A stretch of 64,000 nucleotides of DNA from Saccharopolyspora phatthalungensis (GCF_014203395.1 NZ_JACHIW010000001.1:4819501-4883500); one strand, 5' to 3'; numbered from the stretch's first letter, positions 33,855-43,598 are shown. Notes: generated by a model not told the origin, from the letters alone. Numbers and translations: made by a program.

Positions 33855-35282
33855 ATGCCCGTCTCTACCCGAAGTCTTTCTCCTTTGCAGGAGAAAATTA
33901 TGCGGGAAAATTTCGCCTATTCAGAACCATTCTTTCGCGGTCGGGACCTTCATCCCATGCTCGACTGCGGGAATTCTCCCGAGCTTGCCCTGGCTCCGGT
34001 TCGCGAGCGGAATGTGCCTATCGTAGATCGGCCGCTCTATATTCCATTCAACGCAAAACTTCGCCAAGAATTTTTCGGCGGTATCCTGTACGACTGCGAC
34101 GGACACCGGCATTTCATGGTCGACTCGACCGCATACGAATTGCTTAAGTCCGCTCTCACGCCCGGGCTAACGCCACAGCAACTCCTATCCGTGTCCCGAG
34201 TGGGGTCCGATGGCGAATCCACCATCGCTGCACTGATCCGCAACAACCTACTCAGTGTGTCACCTGCTAACACGGTTGTCCGGCACTTTCCCGTTCGAAA
34301 CATAGATCTTGAGTATTTGCAGAGTCCGGTCCTTGCCGAAATCGAAGTCACCTATGGATGTTTCCGTGCGTGCCGGCACTGTGCCTATGAATCCTCACCC
34401 ACTGCTCGCTTGTCGAACGAGTTGACGGCAGAACAATGGTCGACGGTGTTCAAGAAACTAGCCGCAGCGGGCGTCCTTATCGTGCAGCTTACGGGCGGCG
34501 ACCCGCTATTCCGAGATGACTCGTTTGACATCGTGGATGCCGCAGACGACGCGGGTCTTAGCGTGTACGTGCGTAGCGACACTGTCGCTCTCGATGGGGC
34601 CAGCCTCAACCGGATCAGATCCCTTCGTCATCTTTGGCACGTCGGTACCAGCCTCGACGGCGCCGATGCCGTCGCCCACGACTGGATGCGGGGCCGGGGC
34701 GCTTTTGAAACATTTAAGGAGCGTGTCAGGGTACTGGCGTCCGAGGGCATCGCGGTATCAGTTGGAGCCACTCTGCACAAGAACAACTATGAGACGGTCC
34801 GGCAAATGGGTCGACTATCGATGGAACTCGGAGCGCGGTGGTTCGATATTGGTTTCCTTTCTCCGGTTGGACGCGGTGCCGACCTGGGGAATCTTGTGCT
34901 TGATCGCCACGAGATTATTTCCAGCCTAGATTCATACTTGGCGGGTGTGCGGGAAGGCGACTACATTCCTTCTCATGCACACTACCTGCACCGGGCGCAG
35001 GAGAAAGAACCCTTCGACGATCTCATTGAAATCATTGACAAGCTCCCGTATGTGACCGAGTGGCCCTTTAGCAGACTGCGTTTGGATCCCATGGGATCGT
35101 CGTATACCGCTGGAAAGCTCAAGGGCTCTGACTATGCGGGCGGGTACAACGCGCTCACGGAGCCTATCGAACATATCTGGGACCACAGCCCGAATCTCCG
35201 ACAGCTTCGCGAGATTGCCGATGGTCGACGTATCCACAGTTTGGATTATCGCTTGCTCCGTTCAAATCATGAGTTCATCTAG
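33855..35282 (+). CDS. Radical SAM enzyme with PqqD-like N-terminal domain
   Basis: 475 residues from ATG 33855 (AGGAG, 5 bases); an in-frame ATG 66 bases upstream lacks a site. Residues about 65-145 look like a PqqD/RRE peptide-recognition domain (AKLRQEFFGGILYDCDGHRH, then TAYELL and IAALIRNNLL). The radical SAM core follows: IEVTYGCFRACRHCAYES gives the CxxxCxxC [4Fe-4S] site, and LIVQLTGGDPLF the GGE-like SAM contact. The C-terminal part has a SPASM-like layout (SRLRLDPMGSSYTAGKLKG, GGYNALTEPIEHIWDHSPNL) but not one Cys after the core motif, so no auxiliary cluster. RiPP maturase relatives are known to act on peptides; the substrate here is unknown. G+C and codon use are lower than neighbours. 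Confidence 0.85.
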   Translation: MPVSTRSLSPLQEKIMRENFAYSEPFFRGRDLHPMLDCGNSPELALAPVRERNVPIVDRPLYIPFNAKLRQEFFGGILYDCDGHRHFMVDSTAYELLKSALTPGLTPQQLLSVSRVGSDGESTIAALIRNNLLSVSPANTVVRHFPVRNIDLEYLQSPVLAEIEVTYGCFRACRHCAYESSPTARLSNELTAEQWSTVFKKLAAAGVLIVQLTGGDPLFRDDSFDIVDAADDAGLSVYVRSDTVALDGASLNRIRSLRHLWHVGTSLDGADAVAHDWMRGRGAFETFKERVRVLASEGIAVSVGATLHKNNYETVRQMGRLSMELGARWFDIGFLSPVGRGADLGNLVLDRHEIISSLDSYLAGVREGDYIPSHAHYLHRAQEKEPFDDLIEIIDKLPYVTEWPFSRLRLDPMGSSYTAGKLKGSDYAGGYNALTEPIEHIWDHSPNLRQLREIADGRRIHSLDYRLLRSNHEFI

Positions 35283-35352
35283 CTAAGAAGCAGCGCGGTT
35301 TTAGGAATCTGGACCGTTCGCGTTCCCGGATGCAACTTACTTGGAGGATTAG

Positions 35353-36099
35353 GTGTCGGAGAGCTTTGAGTTTCCGGGCAAGTATTATGAAATCATCCGC
35401 CGAGACTATCGCAATTTGGAAGAAGAGACTCAGTTTCTCGCATCATACCTTCCAGACGATGGCCACGTGTTGGACCTTGGTTGCGGCACGGGCACCAACC
35501 TGAGGGCACTACGAGGGCTGGGGAAAAAGTACACCCTGCTAGGCGTTGATCAGAGCCAAAGTTTTATCGATTATGCTAATTCCGCGGGTAACAACAACAT
35601 ACGGTACGTTCGCGGCAAACTCGATGAATATGAGACAAATGATCAATTCAATCTCATCTACAGTCTTTTCGTGAGACTGAACTATCTGCGGCATGACCAA
35701 ATGCGCGCCGTGCTGAATAAGGTTAGCTCCTGGCTGCGACCGGACGGAATCTTCGTTGTTGATGTCAGCTATCTGCTCCAGTTTGTGGAGAACTATCAGC
35801 CCTATATTACTGCCCATCATAAAGACGATAGAATTCTTATTACCCGCTTCATTCGCCATTCGCTGAACGCGCACGAGGGGAATTGGCGCCACGAGGAAAC
35901 GATGCTCGTACGCGAACAAGACGGCCAGCTATCGATGTACGAAAATTTCTTTGATCAGACGGTGATCACTGCTCCTGAATTGCGGCGCATGCTGCAGGAG
36001 GCAGGGCTTAAGGTTGTCGAGACGTTCCGGAACTTCCGTAAAGATCCCCCATTTAGAGGCGGGCAAGGTTCGCTAATCTTCGTCGCCTCCAAGGCTTGA
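35353..36099 (+). CDS. Class I SAM-dependent methyltransferase, paired with the radical SAM enzyme
   Basis: 248 residues from GTG 35353 with GGAGG at 5-base spacing, 70 bases after the radical SAM stop, so probably one operon. Motif I is HVLDLGCGTGTNLRALRGLG (about residues 37-56), motif II YTLLGVDQSQSFIDYAN, motif IV FNLIYSLFVRLNYL, and GIFVVDVSYLLQF follows. The substrate class cannot be deduced; peptide N-, C- or O-methylation would suit a RiPP partner. Two hand-counted 60-base lines (35581-35700) contain 28 and 25 G+C, that is about 44%, against 42 of 60 in the NmrA-like gene. This is a strong sign of recent transfer. Confidence 0.88.
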   Translation: MSESFEFPGKYYEIIRRDYRNLEEETQFLASYLPDDGHVLDLGCGTGTNLRALRGLGKKYTLLGVDQSQSFIDYANSAGNNNIRYVRGKLDEYETNDQFNLIYSLFVRLNYLRHDQMRAVLNKVSSWLRPDGIFVVDVSYLLQFVENYQPYITAHHKDDRILITRFIRHSLNAHEGNWRHEETMLVREQDGQLSMYENFFDQTVITAPELRRMLQEAGLKVVETFRNFRKDPPFRGGQGSLIFVASKA

Positions 36100-36103
36100 C
36101 GGG

Positions 36104-36283
36104 ATTCGGGATCTAGGGCGAGGGGCGTATGAGTACCGTCGTGTGATCAATAAGCTGGTGGCGCGGCATACGGAGCCGGTCTTGCCGATCTCGTGGTTCT
36201 CCAAGCATGTTGCCACCTGGGATCGGGTCCGTTGCCGCGACAGTAGTCGGCGGTCAGCGCCGAAAGCTTTTGCTGAGAGAGAC
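36104..36283 (+). other. Unassigned coding-like stretch after the methyltransferase
   Basis: From 36104 one plus-strand frame reads RGAYEYRRVINKLVARHTEP and VLPISWFSKHVATWDRVRCR before running into the antisense of the fibre-like gene. It has protein-like composition but no start codon or ribosome site. It may be a gene remnant; I do not recognise it. Confidence 0.2.
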
Positions 36284-37750
36284 GGCAGTGGGTGTTGAGT
36301 CCTTGGTCTTGACCGGGACCAGTTTGGACGAACCGAGGGGATACCAGAAGAACTGGTAGGACGCGGCAGGATGCTCGCTGTCGTAGGAGAATGAGAGGGT
36401 GAATGCGCTGTCGGAGGCGATCGGCAGCAGAACTGAGTTGTCCTCGCACCAGAAACGCCACTCATCGTTGAAACTGTGGTGGTCAGGGCTTGTCGGGCGG
36501 GCCGCTGTGGCACATCGAGTGTGACCGGCGTATTCGATGCCAACTTGGCCGAAGCTTAGGTCGTCGAGGTCGGTGGTCCAGACCTCGGCGAGGACCAAAC
36601 CTCCGGTCGAACTCTGGTATGTACCGATGTCAAGCTGGGTCGGGGTGTAGCCGAGGATGTCCGCGAGCTGGCTGACCAGCAGTCGGCCGTTGGACGTCAG
36701 GTCCCCTTCGGCGTCGAGCGTTCCAGACACCTTGAGGTCCTTCTTGGCGACGGCGTTTTCCTCGATGACAAGCCCGCCCGTGATGCTCGTGTCGCCGTTG
36801 ACCGCCACCCCGTTCTGCCCACTGGTGGTCAGCTTGTCCTGTTGGGCTCCGGCTTGCTTGACGGTGAGATCGCCTTGGGCGTAGGTGAGGCCGGTGATCG
36901 TGAGCGGTCCCTCGATGAGCACTGGCGCGGTCACCCGGATCGGCTTGTCGCTGGTGATCGTGGGGGAGTCGGTGAACGTCAGTTGGCTGGTGGTGATCGC
37001 GGTGGTCTCTAGTATCGGCTTCGTCACGGTGACCGAGGTGGCCAGGTAGTGCTCGATGGTGTTGCCGCTGGCCGTGAGGCTTGCCTTGAGATAAAACGTG
37101 GTGTCTCGGGACAGCGGAAGCGGTTTGTCCGGCCAGGAGCGCACGTTCGTGACGTCGATCGGGTCGTTGTTGTCGTACAACAGCGTGTAGCCGGCGCCCT
37201 CCGATGCTGACCAGCTCAATGTGATCCCGTCACCTGGATTGATGCTGGCGTGCCCAGATCCATCCAAAGTGGATGGATGGAAGTCCCCGAAGTAGAAGCC
37301 GTGTGGGTATTTTCCGATGTAGAAGGTGGTCTTGGCGCGTCCGGAGTCCGTTCGTTCCTCGACAGTGAGAACGGTGACCCCGACCTGGGCGTTCACGTTG
37401 ATGTCGGTGAAGCTGAATGCGTAACCTGTGGTGTCGAGGTTTGGGGGCCGCTGCTGATTGGGGACGGCTATGAATGCCGTGCCGCTCAGGCTCACGTCCC
37501 ATCCCGCCGGGGAGACTTGGGGGTGGACGCCGTCTAGGTGCTCGGTGAGGTCCGCGGCGTCGGGGCCTACGCTGAAATTGAACGTCAGGCTTTGGCAGGT
37601 GATCGGTTTGCCCGTGTTGTTGGACACCAGGACGGTGATTGTCGAGGGTGTCGGGGAGAATTTGGCCGGTGTGACCTGTAGGGGGGCGGGTGTGGTGTCG
37701 ATCGAGTAGTCGAGCACGCAGCTGGGGTCGCGGACTTGGCGAACGAACAT
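36254..37750 (-). CDS. Fibre-like protein, last gene of the DUF6603 operon
   Basis: 498 residues from ATG 37750, preceded by AAGGAG; an ATG 15 bases earlier overlaps the upstream stop (ATGA) but has no site of its own. The N-terminal part (about 1-230) is made of Ig/beta-sandwich-like modules (TVLVSNNTGKPITCQSLTFN; TLSWSASEGAGYTLLYDNND). Residues about 260-360 are short repeated strands (PVLIEGPLTITGL, DLTVKQAGAQQDKL, TSITGGLVIEENAV, DLKVSGTLDAEGDLTSNGRL) resembling the beta-spiral stalk of phage tail fibres. A C-terminal beta domain follows. No signal peptide is present. A fibre or adhesin-like tip role is inference from architecture only. Confidence 0.75.
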   Translation of the reverse strand: MFVRQVRDPSCVLDYSIDTTPAPLQVTPAKFSPTPSTITVLVSNNTGKPITCQSLTFNFSVGPDAADLTEHLDGVHPQVSPAGWDVSLSGTAFIAVPNQQRPPNLDTTGYAFSFTDINVNAQVGVTVLTVEERTDSGRAKTTFYIGKYPHGFYFGDFHPSTLDGSGHASINPGDGITLSWSASEGAGYTLLYDNNDPIDVTNVRSWPDKPLPLSRDTTFYLKASLTASGNTIEHYLATSVTVTKPILETTAITTSQLTFTDSPTITSDKPIRVTAPVLIEGPLTITGLTYAQGDLTVKQAGAQQDKLTTSGQNGVAVNGDTSITGGLVIEENAVAKKDLKVSGTLDAEGDLTSNGRLLVSQLADILGYTPTQLDIGTYQSSTGGLVLAEVWTTDLDDLSFGQVGIEYAGHTRCATAARPTSPDHHSFNDEWRFWCEDNSVLLPIASDSAFTLSFSYDSEHPAASYQFFWYPLGSSKLVPVKTKDSTPTAVSLSKSFRR

Positions 37751-37761
37751 GGATGTCTCCT

Positions 37762-40700
37762 TCATGGCGTCGAAGGCGTGGGGCGCGTGCCGCCAGAGCG
37801 TCGTAGCCAGCCGGTGCGGAGGATCGGTGGGGCGGTCGGCACGTGCGCAATCGGTGAGGCGGCAGCGAGCGGCAGGGTTTCCCCGCCATGACCCATGTCA
37901 GTCCAGGTCCAGTCTCCGTGCCGGGTCGAGGGGCGTGGTAGAACCAGCCGCCGGTCCTGCTCCTGCGCACCAAGCATCGCGACCTGGGACAGCAGCGGTC
38001 CCATCCGCAAGGCGATCTCCATTCGGGACAGTGGGACGTCAATGAATCCGCTGGGCAACCGCAGCACCGACACCGGCAGGACGTCCGTGGTCGCGTGTAC
38101 CGCGGCTCGGGGATCGATCAGCATCGTGAGGTGGGCTGAATCCGGTGTCCCAGCCACCGTGAGCGGAAACCCCGCGCCGATCGGCTCGATGTATGGGTCG
38201 GACACGCTGGCGGCGTGCACGGCGAGGAACCGGGAACCGTCCGCTTCTGTCTGGTAGCCGATCAGGCCGTCGTCGAGGTTGTACACCGATCCCAGCCGCA
38301 CCCACCACGGATAGCTCACAAAGGGAGGCAGCGGCTGGTTGTCCTTCAGTCCCACAACGTACTGCCACTGTTCCCAACTTGGGTCCAACAACGGTGGTCC
38401 GTCCAGTTCCAGTCGCAGGCGGGCCCGGACTAGGGCCAGCGGCCGACCGGCCAGCACGGTCATGGTCGAGTCGTCCCAGTTGCCGAGTGGGTTGACCGAC
38501 CACAGTGTCTCGTCGATCGTTTTCAGCAAAGCGGAGAACGAGGCTGGCCCGGCATCGCGGAGACCAGCGAGAAAATCCGCCAGGTGCCGAAAGTCGTGGC
38601 ACAGAGACGCGATGTCCGGGTACTGGCCCCCAGGTGCCGGGTCCCACCAGACTTCGGGCTGGTTGTTGGAGCCGTACACGACCCGCATCTCCCCGAGTGC
38701 CTCTCCCGTTGGCGCATACGCCGAGAGCCCTTGGTCAAGATGGTTCGGCAGCAGCCATCCGCATACCGGATTGCCTCCGATGTCCAATGCGAGCACGTGG
38801 TCGTCGTCGAGTGCGGATACGTGGTCGAATCGAAGCCGGGCGCTTTGGACCAGTCGCGGGCGCAGCTCGACGAATCGGTATGGAGCCTTTGCCAGCACCG
38901 TCTGGCCGGGTCGGGTCGAGTCCGGACACGCGATTGGCTTGCGGTCGCTGTCCTGCGGGCTGCCTGTTCCGTCCGGGTTGATGACGTCGCAGACCTGGCC
39001 GAACACGTCGATCACGTGTAGTCGGGTGAAGGCGAACTGCCCGCTTCGGGTCTGCTGGAAGTGCGACTGTGGCCAGGACGACCCCTTGGGTGGATCACCG
39101 GGGATCGGGAACGTCCGGTGCTGATCGCCGATCAGAGTGGCCAGCGAGGTCGGTTCGTTGCGCTCGTCGTATGGGTGGCCGGCCACGCTGGGGTCGCGCC
39201 GCGTCATCTGCAGGGTCAGGCCATCCAGTGCCTGGCTGAGCAAGTCCCATCGGGCGACTTGGCGTTCCAGTTCCTTCAGGCTGTCGGTCGGTGTGTCGGG
39301 ATGGGTCGCGATGTACCTGCGGATCTGCGCTGCCAGGGTGAAGGTGGCGTTGGAAGTAAGGTGAATTCGTCCACTGTAGATCTCGTATGCGGGGGCGTCG
39401 CCGGTTCCTGTTCCCTGCCAATGGTACCGGGTGCCGTCGAACGTCCAGTTGGTCTGGTGCTCATTCTGGTAGGGGATGGGGAAGAAATTCAGTTCGTACA
39501 TCAGATACAGCGGGGACCATGGTTGTGTCCATGGCGTGGCGCCGAACTGCGGCAGCGTGCCGACCGCCTTGGCTTTTGGATCGGCCACGACCTTGGTCAG
39601 GGTGCCGGCGGTGAACGCCTGATCGAGCAGCCACAGTTCGGCGACCAGTGCGCGAACTGCGGCGGCTGTGGGGAGCTTGTCGACCGGTGGAGTTGGTGGC
39701 GTCGGCGGGGCGGAAATGAGTCCGTTGCCCAGGTCGATTTGGGTCAGCAGCGAGCCGGGAAGCCGGCAGGTGAGCGGGCCGTTCGTATCATCGCGTGCCG
39801 GTCCCTTGAGACCGCACAGCAACGTTACCGGGTCATTGGCGCGGTGGAATTCACCCAGCGGGACGCGTTTGAGTTCGCGATGTGCGATGTCGATCCCGTG
39901 GTCCTTGAGGTAGGCGTCGGCCGCCTGCGCCAGTTCCTCTGGAGTCGCGCCCCACGGGATATGTTCTGGGTGGTTGGAACTGCTGGACCGCCGTGCGGCG
40001 ATGTCGGCGAAGCGTTGTCTCACTCCTGCCGCCAACCCGGACTTGGCCGGGTCGAGCGCGGCGGCGAACGGATCCGCGAAGATGTCCGGAAGCGTTGGGC
40101 TGTTGTTCAGCCACCACACGCCGTAAAGTTTCCACTGTGCGTCAAATAGCTCCCGAACAGCGGCGTCGTGGTGGCCCTGCGCGGTGTTTAGTGTGGACAG
40201 TAGTCGTTCTTCGGCGTCCCGCTCGGCCTTCGTGAGTGGCGGAGGAGGCGGAGGGTCCCGGTCTTCCGCATTGGAGGTCCGGTCCACAATCTCCCAGACG
40301 TGACCGCCGTCGGTCGCACCGAACCACGCGCGATGGATGGACTGGTCCACCGATTCTGTTCCGGCGTCGTCCAGGTCGTCGAGCAGGCCGTAGTGCAGGG
40401 CCTCCAGAAGTGCGGCGTCCAGGGGGTCGGCCTTCTTCGACAGCAGCAGCCCGGTAAGCGCGTCAGCCGCGTTGTTGCCGACCGCGACGCCGACTGACTC
40501 GCCATCTGGCCGCTGTGATACCGGAACGCTGCCGGTCCGCTGCCAGTGCACGCCGATTGAGTACCCCGAGTAGAGGGTGGTGGCTGGGGGTGTGGTGTCC
40601 GTGCTGCCCGCCACCTGCCAGCTCAGCTTGGCAAGGCTGTCCACTTGAGTGCTCGGGTCGTGCTTGGCCGCCGAGTACCAACCGACCACTAGGTAGCTGA

Positions 40701-41319
40701 GCGTGCCATCGTCGGCGACACCGGTCAGGTCGTCGTGAATGGATAGCACGTCCTCGTTGTATGGCTGGTAGGCGGAAAAGGTGAGGAGCCCGGGACCGAT
40801 CGCGGTGAGGTAAGGGGGGAGGTCCGCAGTCTCTCCCGTCCAGTCGGCGGCAGCCACTCGTCGTCCGATGTGGACGTTCTCCTGCGTATGGGGCCTGACG
40901 TAGGGGGTGGTTCCGCCCTTGTTACCTTGTGGGGGAAGCCAGTCACTTTCGACCACCCACGCCGTCACTGTTCGGGGGTGCGGCTCGCCTGAGTAGCGCA
41001 CCACCAGCCACCGGTTTGGAACCAGTGGAAAGGTGGTGTCGCCCTTGGCGGTGTCGTGGTGGCCCTGACGAAAGGCACTGGGCAGATGCCAGTGCAAATA
41101 CACGCCATTGGCCTCGGGGCAGTTGCGCCAGTCGGCTGCGGTGTTGTCGTCGAAGGGCCGCGGCTCGGGTGAGAGGCCGAGCGGAAGATTGGCGAAGTTG
41201 GCCTTCCAGCGTTGGAACGCTACCTTGTCGCGCACCTCGTCGTTGACGACCAGGGCCTCCACCTCGATCGGAACTATCAGTGGATTGGGGGCGGTGTTCG
41301 TGGGTGGGTTCCCGCTCAT
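37762..41319 (-). CDS. Giant protein of unknown function (1185 aa)
   Basis: ATG 41319 has AGGAGG four bases upstream and follows the 756-aa gene by 8 bases. No signal peptide or transmembrane segment. The N-terminal 200 residues carry GVYLHWHLPSAFRQG, FPLVPNRWLVVRYSGEPHPR and AWVVESDWLPPQG, a pattern I have seen only in uncharacterised large proteins. The middle region is mixed helix and strand with a Trp-rich stretch (AQWKLYGVWWLNNSPTLPDI). The C-terminal third is beta-rich with FVELRPRLVQSARLRFDHVS and PWWVRLGSVYNLDDGLIGYQ. No catalytic motif is visible. The 3' end is next to the start of the fibre-like gene. It probably forms part of one assembly with its operon partners. Confidence 0.75.
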   Translation of the reverse strand: MSGNPPTNTAPNPLIVPIEVEALVVNDEVRDKVAFQRWKANFANLPLGLSPEPRPFDDNTAADWRNCPEANGVYLHWHLPSAFRQGHHDTAKGDTTFPLVPNRWLVVRYSGEPHPRTVTAWVVESDWLPPQGNKGGTTPYVRPHTQENVHIGRRVAAADWTGETADLPPYLTAIGPGLLTFSAYQPYNEDVLSIHDDLTGVADDGTLSYLVVGWYSAAKHDPSTQVDSLAKLSWQVAGSTDTTPPATTLYSGYSIGVHWQRTGSVPVSQRPDGESVGVAVGNNAADALTGLLLSKKADPLDAALLEALHYGLLDDLDDAGTESVDQSIHRAWFGATDGGHVWEIVDRTSNAEDRDPPPPPPLTKAERDAEERLLSTLNTAQGHHDAAVRELFDAQWKLYGVWWLNNSPTLPDIFADPFAAALDPAKSGLAAGVRQRFADIAARRSSSSNHPEHIPWGATPEELAQAADAYLKDHGIDIAHRELKRVPLGEFHRANDPVTLLCGLKGPARDDTNGPLTCRLPGSLLTQIDLGNGLISAPPTPPTPPVDKLPTAAAVRALVAELWLLDQAFTAGTLTKVVADPKAKAVGTLPQFGATPWTQPWSPLYLMYELNFFPIPYQNEHQTNWTFDGTRYHWQGTGTGDAPAYEIYSGRIHLTSNATFTLAAQIRRYIATHPDTPTDSLKELERQVARWDLLSQALDGLTLQMTRRDPSVAGHPYDERNEPTSLATLIGDQHRTFPIPGDPPKGSSWPQSHFQQTRSGQFAFTRLHVIDVFGQVCDVINPDGTGSPQDSDRKPIACPDSTRPGQTVLAKAPYRFVELRPRLVQSARLRFDHVSALDDDHVLALDIGGNPVCGWLLPNHLDQGLSAYAPTGEALGEMRVVYGSNNQPEVWWDPAPGGQYPDIASLCHDFRHLADFLAGLRDAGPASFSALLKTIDETLWSVNPLGNWDDSTMTVLAGRPLALVRARLRLELDGPPLLDPSWEQWQYVVGLKDNQPLPPFVSYPWWVRLGSVYNLDDGLIGYQTEADGSRFLAVHAASVSDPYIEPIGAGFPLTVAGTPDSAHLTMLIDPRAAVHATTDVLPVSVLRLPSGFIDVPLSRMEIALRMGPLLSQVAMLGAQEQDRRLVLPRPSTRHGDWTWTDMGHGGETLPLAAASPIAHVPTAPPILRTGWLRRSGGTRPTPSTP

Positions 41320-41327
41320 CAAGCCTC

Positions 41328-43598
41328 CTAATGACGACGGAAGGTCATCTGTTGGGGCGCGGCGACCAGTTGGACGGCCAGACCGGCAGGGGTGAGGCCG
41401 TCCGGCTGGGAGTGGGCACCGAGTTTGGCAGGGATGTCCGCAAGTAGCTGGCTCACGTCGAGCACTCGCTGGCCGCCTCGAAGGTAATCGGAGGTGAATC
41501 CGGTCAGGTAGACCTCGTCGAGCGGGTGACCGATGTCGTTTCTCAGGTCGCGAAGGTGGACGTGTGGGCCGTGCTTCGCGTCGATCTCATATCCGAAATG
41601 CAGACCCTGGGCGGGCTCGGCGACGGTCAATTCGTCCAGCACGCCGTCTACCAGGATCAGCGCAACGTCCGGCGCCAGCGTGTCCGCTCGCAACACCGCC
41701 AGCTCGCCGCGTTTCCCGTTCTTTTCCGTGCCACTGACATGGACGCGCAAGGCAGGCCAACTCGGCACCAGCGCCGACCGGATGACCACTCCCGACATCG
41801 TGGCCGGGATAGAGGTGATTACCTGGTGCAGCAACGTGTTTAGGGCAGCGTCCAGGGAACCGGCGACTCCGATGCTGAGCGCGCCGAATACCAGCGCGGT
41901 CTGCCAGCCACGATCGACGTGGAAGAATCGCAACGACTCCGTGGGTAGCAGATGATCACGGGGAACTAGGTGATCGAAGGGGACCGGGTACAACAGCGCG
42001 AGGCGGTCCAACCAGTCCAACACCGGGTCGGCCTGGGGCTTAGTGGCCGACGACACGGACTGTTGCACCAAAGGATCCTTCTCCCATGCGTCGCGCAGGA
42101 CGGCCATGGCGGACAATGAGTCCTGGTCGACACCAGCTGGCGGGCGTTCGAGAGTTGCACTGGACAACGCCTTGGTCAGGGTCGCTGCGAAGTCTTGCCG
42201 GACGCGTTTTTCAAAGCGGTCCCGTACGGGACGATGGCCCAGTGCCGTCACCGCGGACAAGCCCTGGAAGGCGATCCCCGCGCCGGCCTGACTGCCATGG
42301 CTCGGCCTGGCCGTTGCCGACAGCAGCCGGCCAAGGTGCCGGCACGCCGCCTTGCGCCATGCCATGAGTGCGGGAGCGAAACCGGGATCGGCCAACGCCA
42401 GCGACCGACCCATGGTCCATGCGGTGGCGTAGCTGGCGTCGAACAGGCCGTACCGCTCCAGGTACACCAGCCAGGCATCCGAGGTGAGGACCGCCTCCGG
42501 CGCGGTCGGGGTGGGCACCGGCTGGGCCGGTGTGGCCGTGAGCGGGCCTCGATACCAGGCGAATGTCCGTTCGCCGGAGCCGAGTTGGTAGGTCAGCGGA
42601 ACGTAGCCAGCTGTCAGCCTGTCTTTGACCTCGCCGGACGCGCCGGTCGGGTCCAGCCGCAGGGTGAGCCGATCCGGATCGGTCTGCGCCGCACCGTCCG
42701 GTTCGGCGAGATGCTCCATCAACACGCCGAAGTGCGAACCGGTGTCCGGTAGCGACCGGAATGTCCACGAATGCAGCGCGACCATGCGCAACGGCAGGGT
42801 GCTTTTCTTTTCCCGGGTGAGGTAGGGCCGGAAGCCTTCCAGGCTGACCAGGTGCGCCGCGAACTGCCCACCGCCTTCATCGGGGAACCGGTTGCCGATG
42901 ACCACTGCGTGCAGGCCGGCGTAGCGGGGATCGTCGCCGTCGGCGAACCCTTTGAGGCTGACCGTGCGTGGCACACCGCGCAGCGATCGTGCGCGGGCGC
43001 GAGCCGCCAAGGTCGCTAGTGATGCGGTCTCGTCCCCGCTGCGCCGTAGGTGGGTCAGCAGACCCAGTTCGTCGTACTTAGGCGCGATCTGGTCGAAAAG
43101 CTCGCCCGGCACATCCAGCGTGCGGCAGACGCTGTCCAACAGATCGGGCTCGATGTCAGCGAGTTCCGGCGCGATCGCCTCATTACTGGGTGTTTGCCGC
43201 AGTCCCCGGACGGTGCGGGAGTCGGTAACGCCGACCGCTTCGGGGTCGCCGGGCAATTCCTTGGCAGCGAACAGGAGCAGCGCGAGCCATGGCCGCTTGG
43301 CGTCCGCCGGAGACTCGCTGATCGTGCTCTCCCAGGGCAGGGCGGGCCGGTCGAGTGTGATGTGGGGGAGGATCTGGTCGAACTTTCCAGTGCAGCCGGC
43401 CGTCGGGTAGACCGCATGGACAGCTTTCTCGGGAAGACCGAACCGGGGCGCTCGGACATCCAGGGTGCGCACGACCGGAGTGTCGAAGTACCCGGTGTCA
43501 TCCACACTCAGCTCGTGCTTGGTGGTGATCGTGTAGAGACCCACTTTGAGGTTCGGGATCAGTGTGTCGTGAAACTCGTATTCGACGCCCTCGCTCAT
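41328..43598 (-). CDS. Large protein of unknown function (756 aa)
   Basis: ATG 43598 overlaps the preceding stop codon (ATGA) and has GGAGGTG at 7-base spacing. It opens with a beta-rich region (YEFHDTLIPNLKVGLYTITT, then YFDTPVVRTLDVRAPRFGLP) reminiscent of phage baseplate or tail proteins. A long mixed section contains LKGFADGDDPRYAGLHAVVI and VPLTYQLGSGERTFAWYRGP. A helical region with an Ala-rich core precedes a C-terminal part containing LHFGYEIDAKHGPHVHLRDL. No signal peptide, lipobox or enzyme motif was found. It is always read with its two large neighbours because of the overlaps. The function is unknown. Confidence 0.75.
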   Translation of the reverse strand: MSEGVEYEFHDTLIPNLKVGLYTITTKHELSVDDTGYFDTPVVRTLDVRAPRFGLPEKAVHAVYPTAGCTGKFDQILPHITLDRPALPWESTISESPADAKRPWLALLLFAAKELPGDPEAVGVTDSRTVRGLRQTPSNEAIAPELADIEPDLLDSVCRTLDVPGELFDQIAPKYDELGLLTHLRRSGDETASLATLAARARARSLRGVPRTVSLKGFADGDDPRYAGLHAVVIGNRFPDEGGGQFAAHLVSLEGFRPYLTREKKSTLPLRMVALHSWTFRSLPDTGSHFGVLMEHLAEPDGAAQTDPDRLTLRLDPTGASGEVKDRLTAGYVPLTYQLGSGERTFAWYRGPLTATPAQPVPTPTAPEAVLTSDAWLVYLERYGLFDASYATAWTMGRSLALADPGFAPALMAWRKAACRHLGRLLSATARPSHGSQAGAGIAFQGLSAVTALGHRPVRDRFEKRVRQDFAATLTKALSSATLERPPAGVDQDSLSAMAVLRDAWEKDPLVQQSVSSATKPQADPVLDWLDRLALLYPVPFDHLVPRDHLLPTESLRFFHVDRGWQTALVFGALSIGVAGSLDAALNTLLHQVITSIPATMSGVVIRSALVPSWPALRVHVSGTEKNGKRGELAVLRADTLAPDVALILVDGVLDELTVAEPAQGLHFGYEIDAKHGPHVHLRDLRNDIGHPLDEVYLTGFTSDYLRGGQRVLDVSQLLADIPAKLGAHSQPDGLTPAGLAVQLVAAPQQMTFRRH

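Noticed and set aside
33737..34147. Possible RiPP precursor overlapping the start of the radical SAM gene
   Set aside because: It overlaps the enzyme gene by almost 300 bases in another frame, lacks leader/core character and has only a weak ribosome site.
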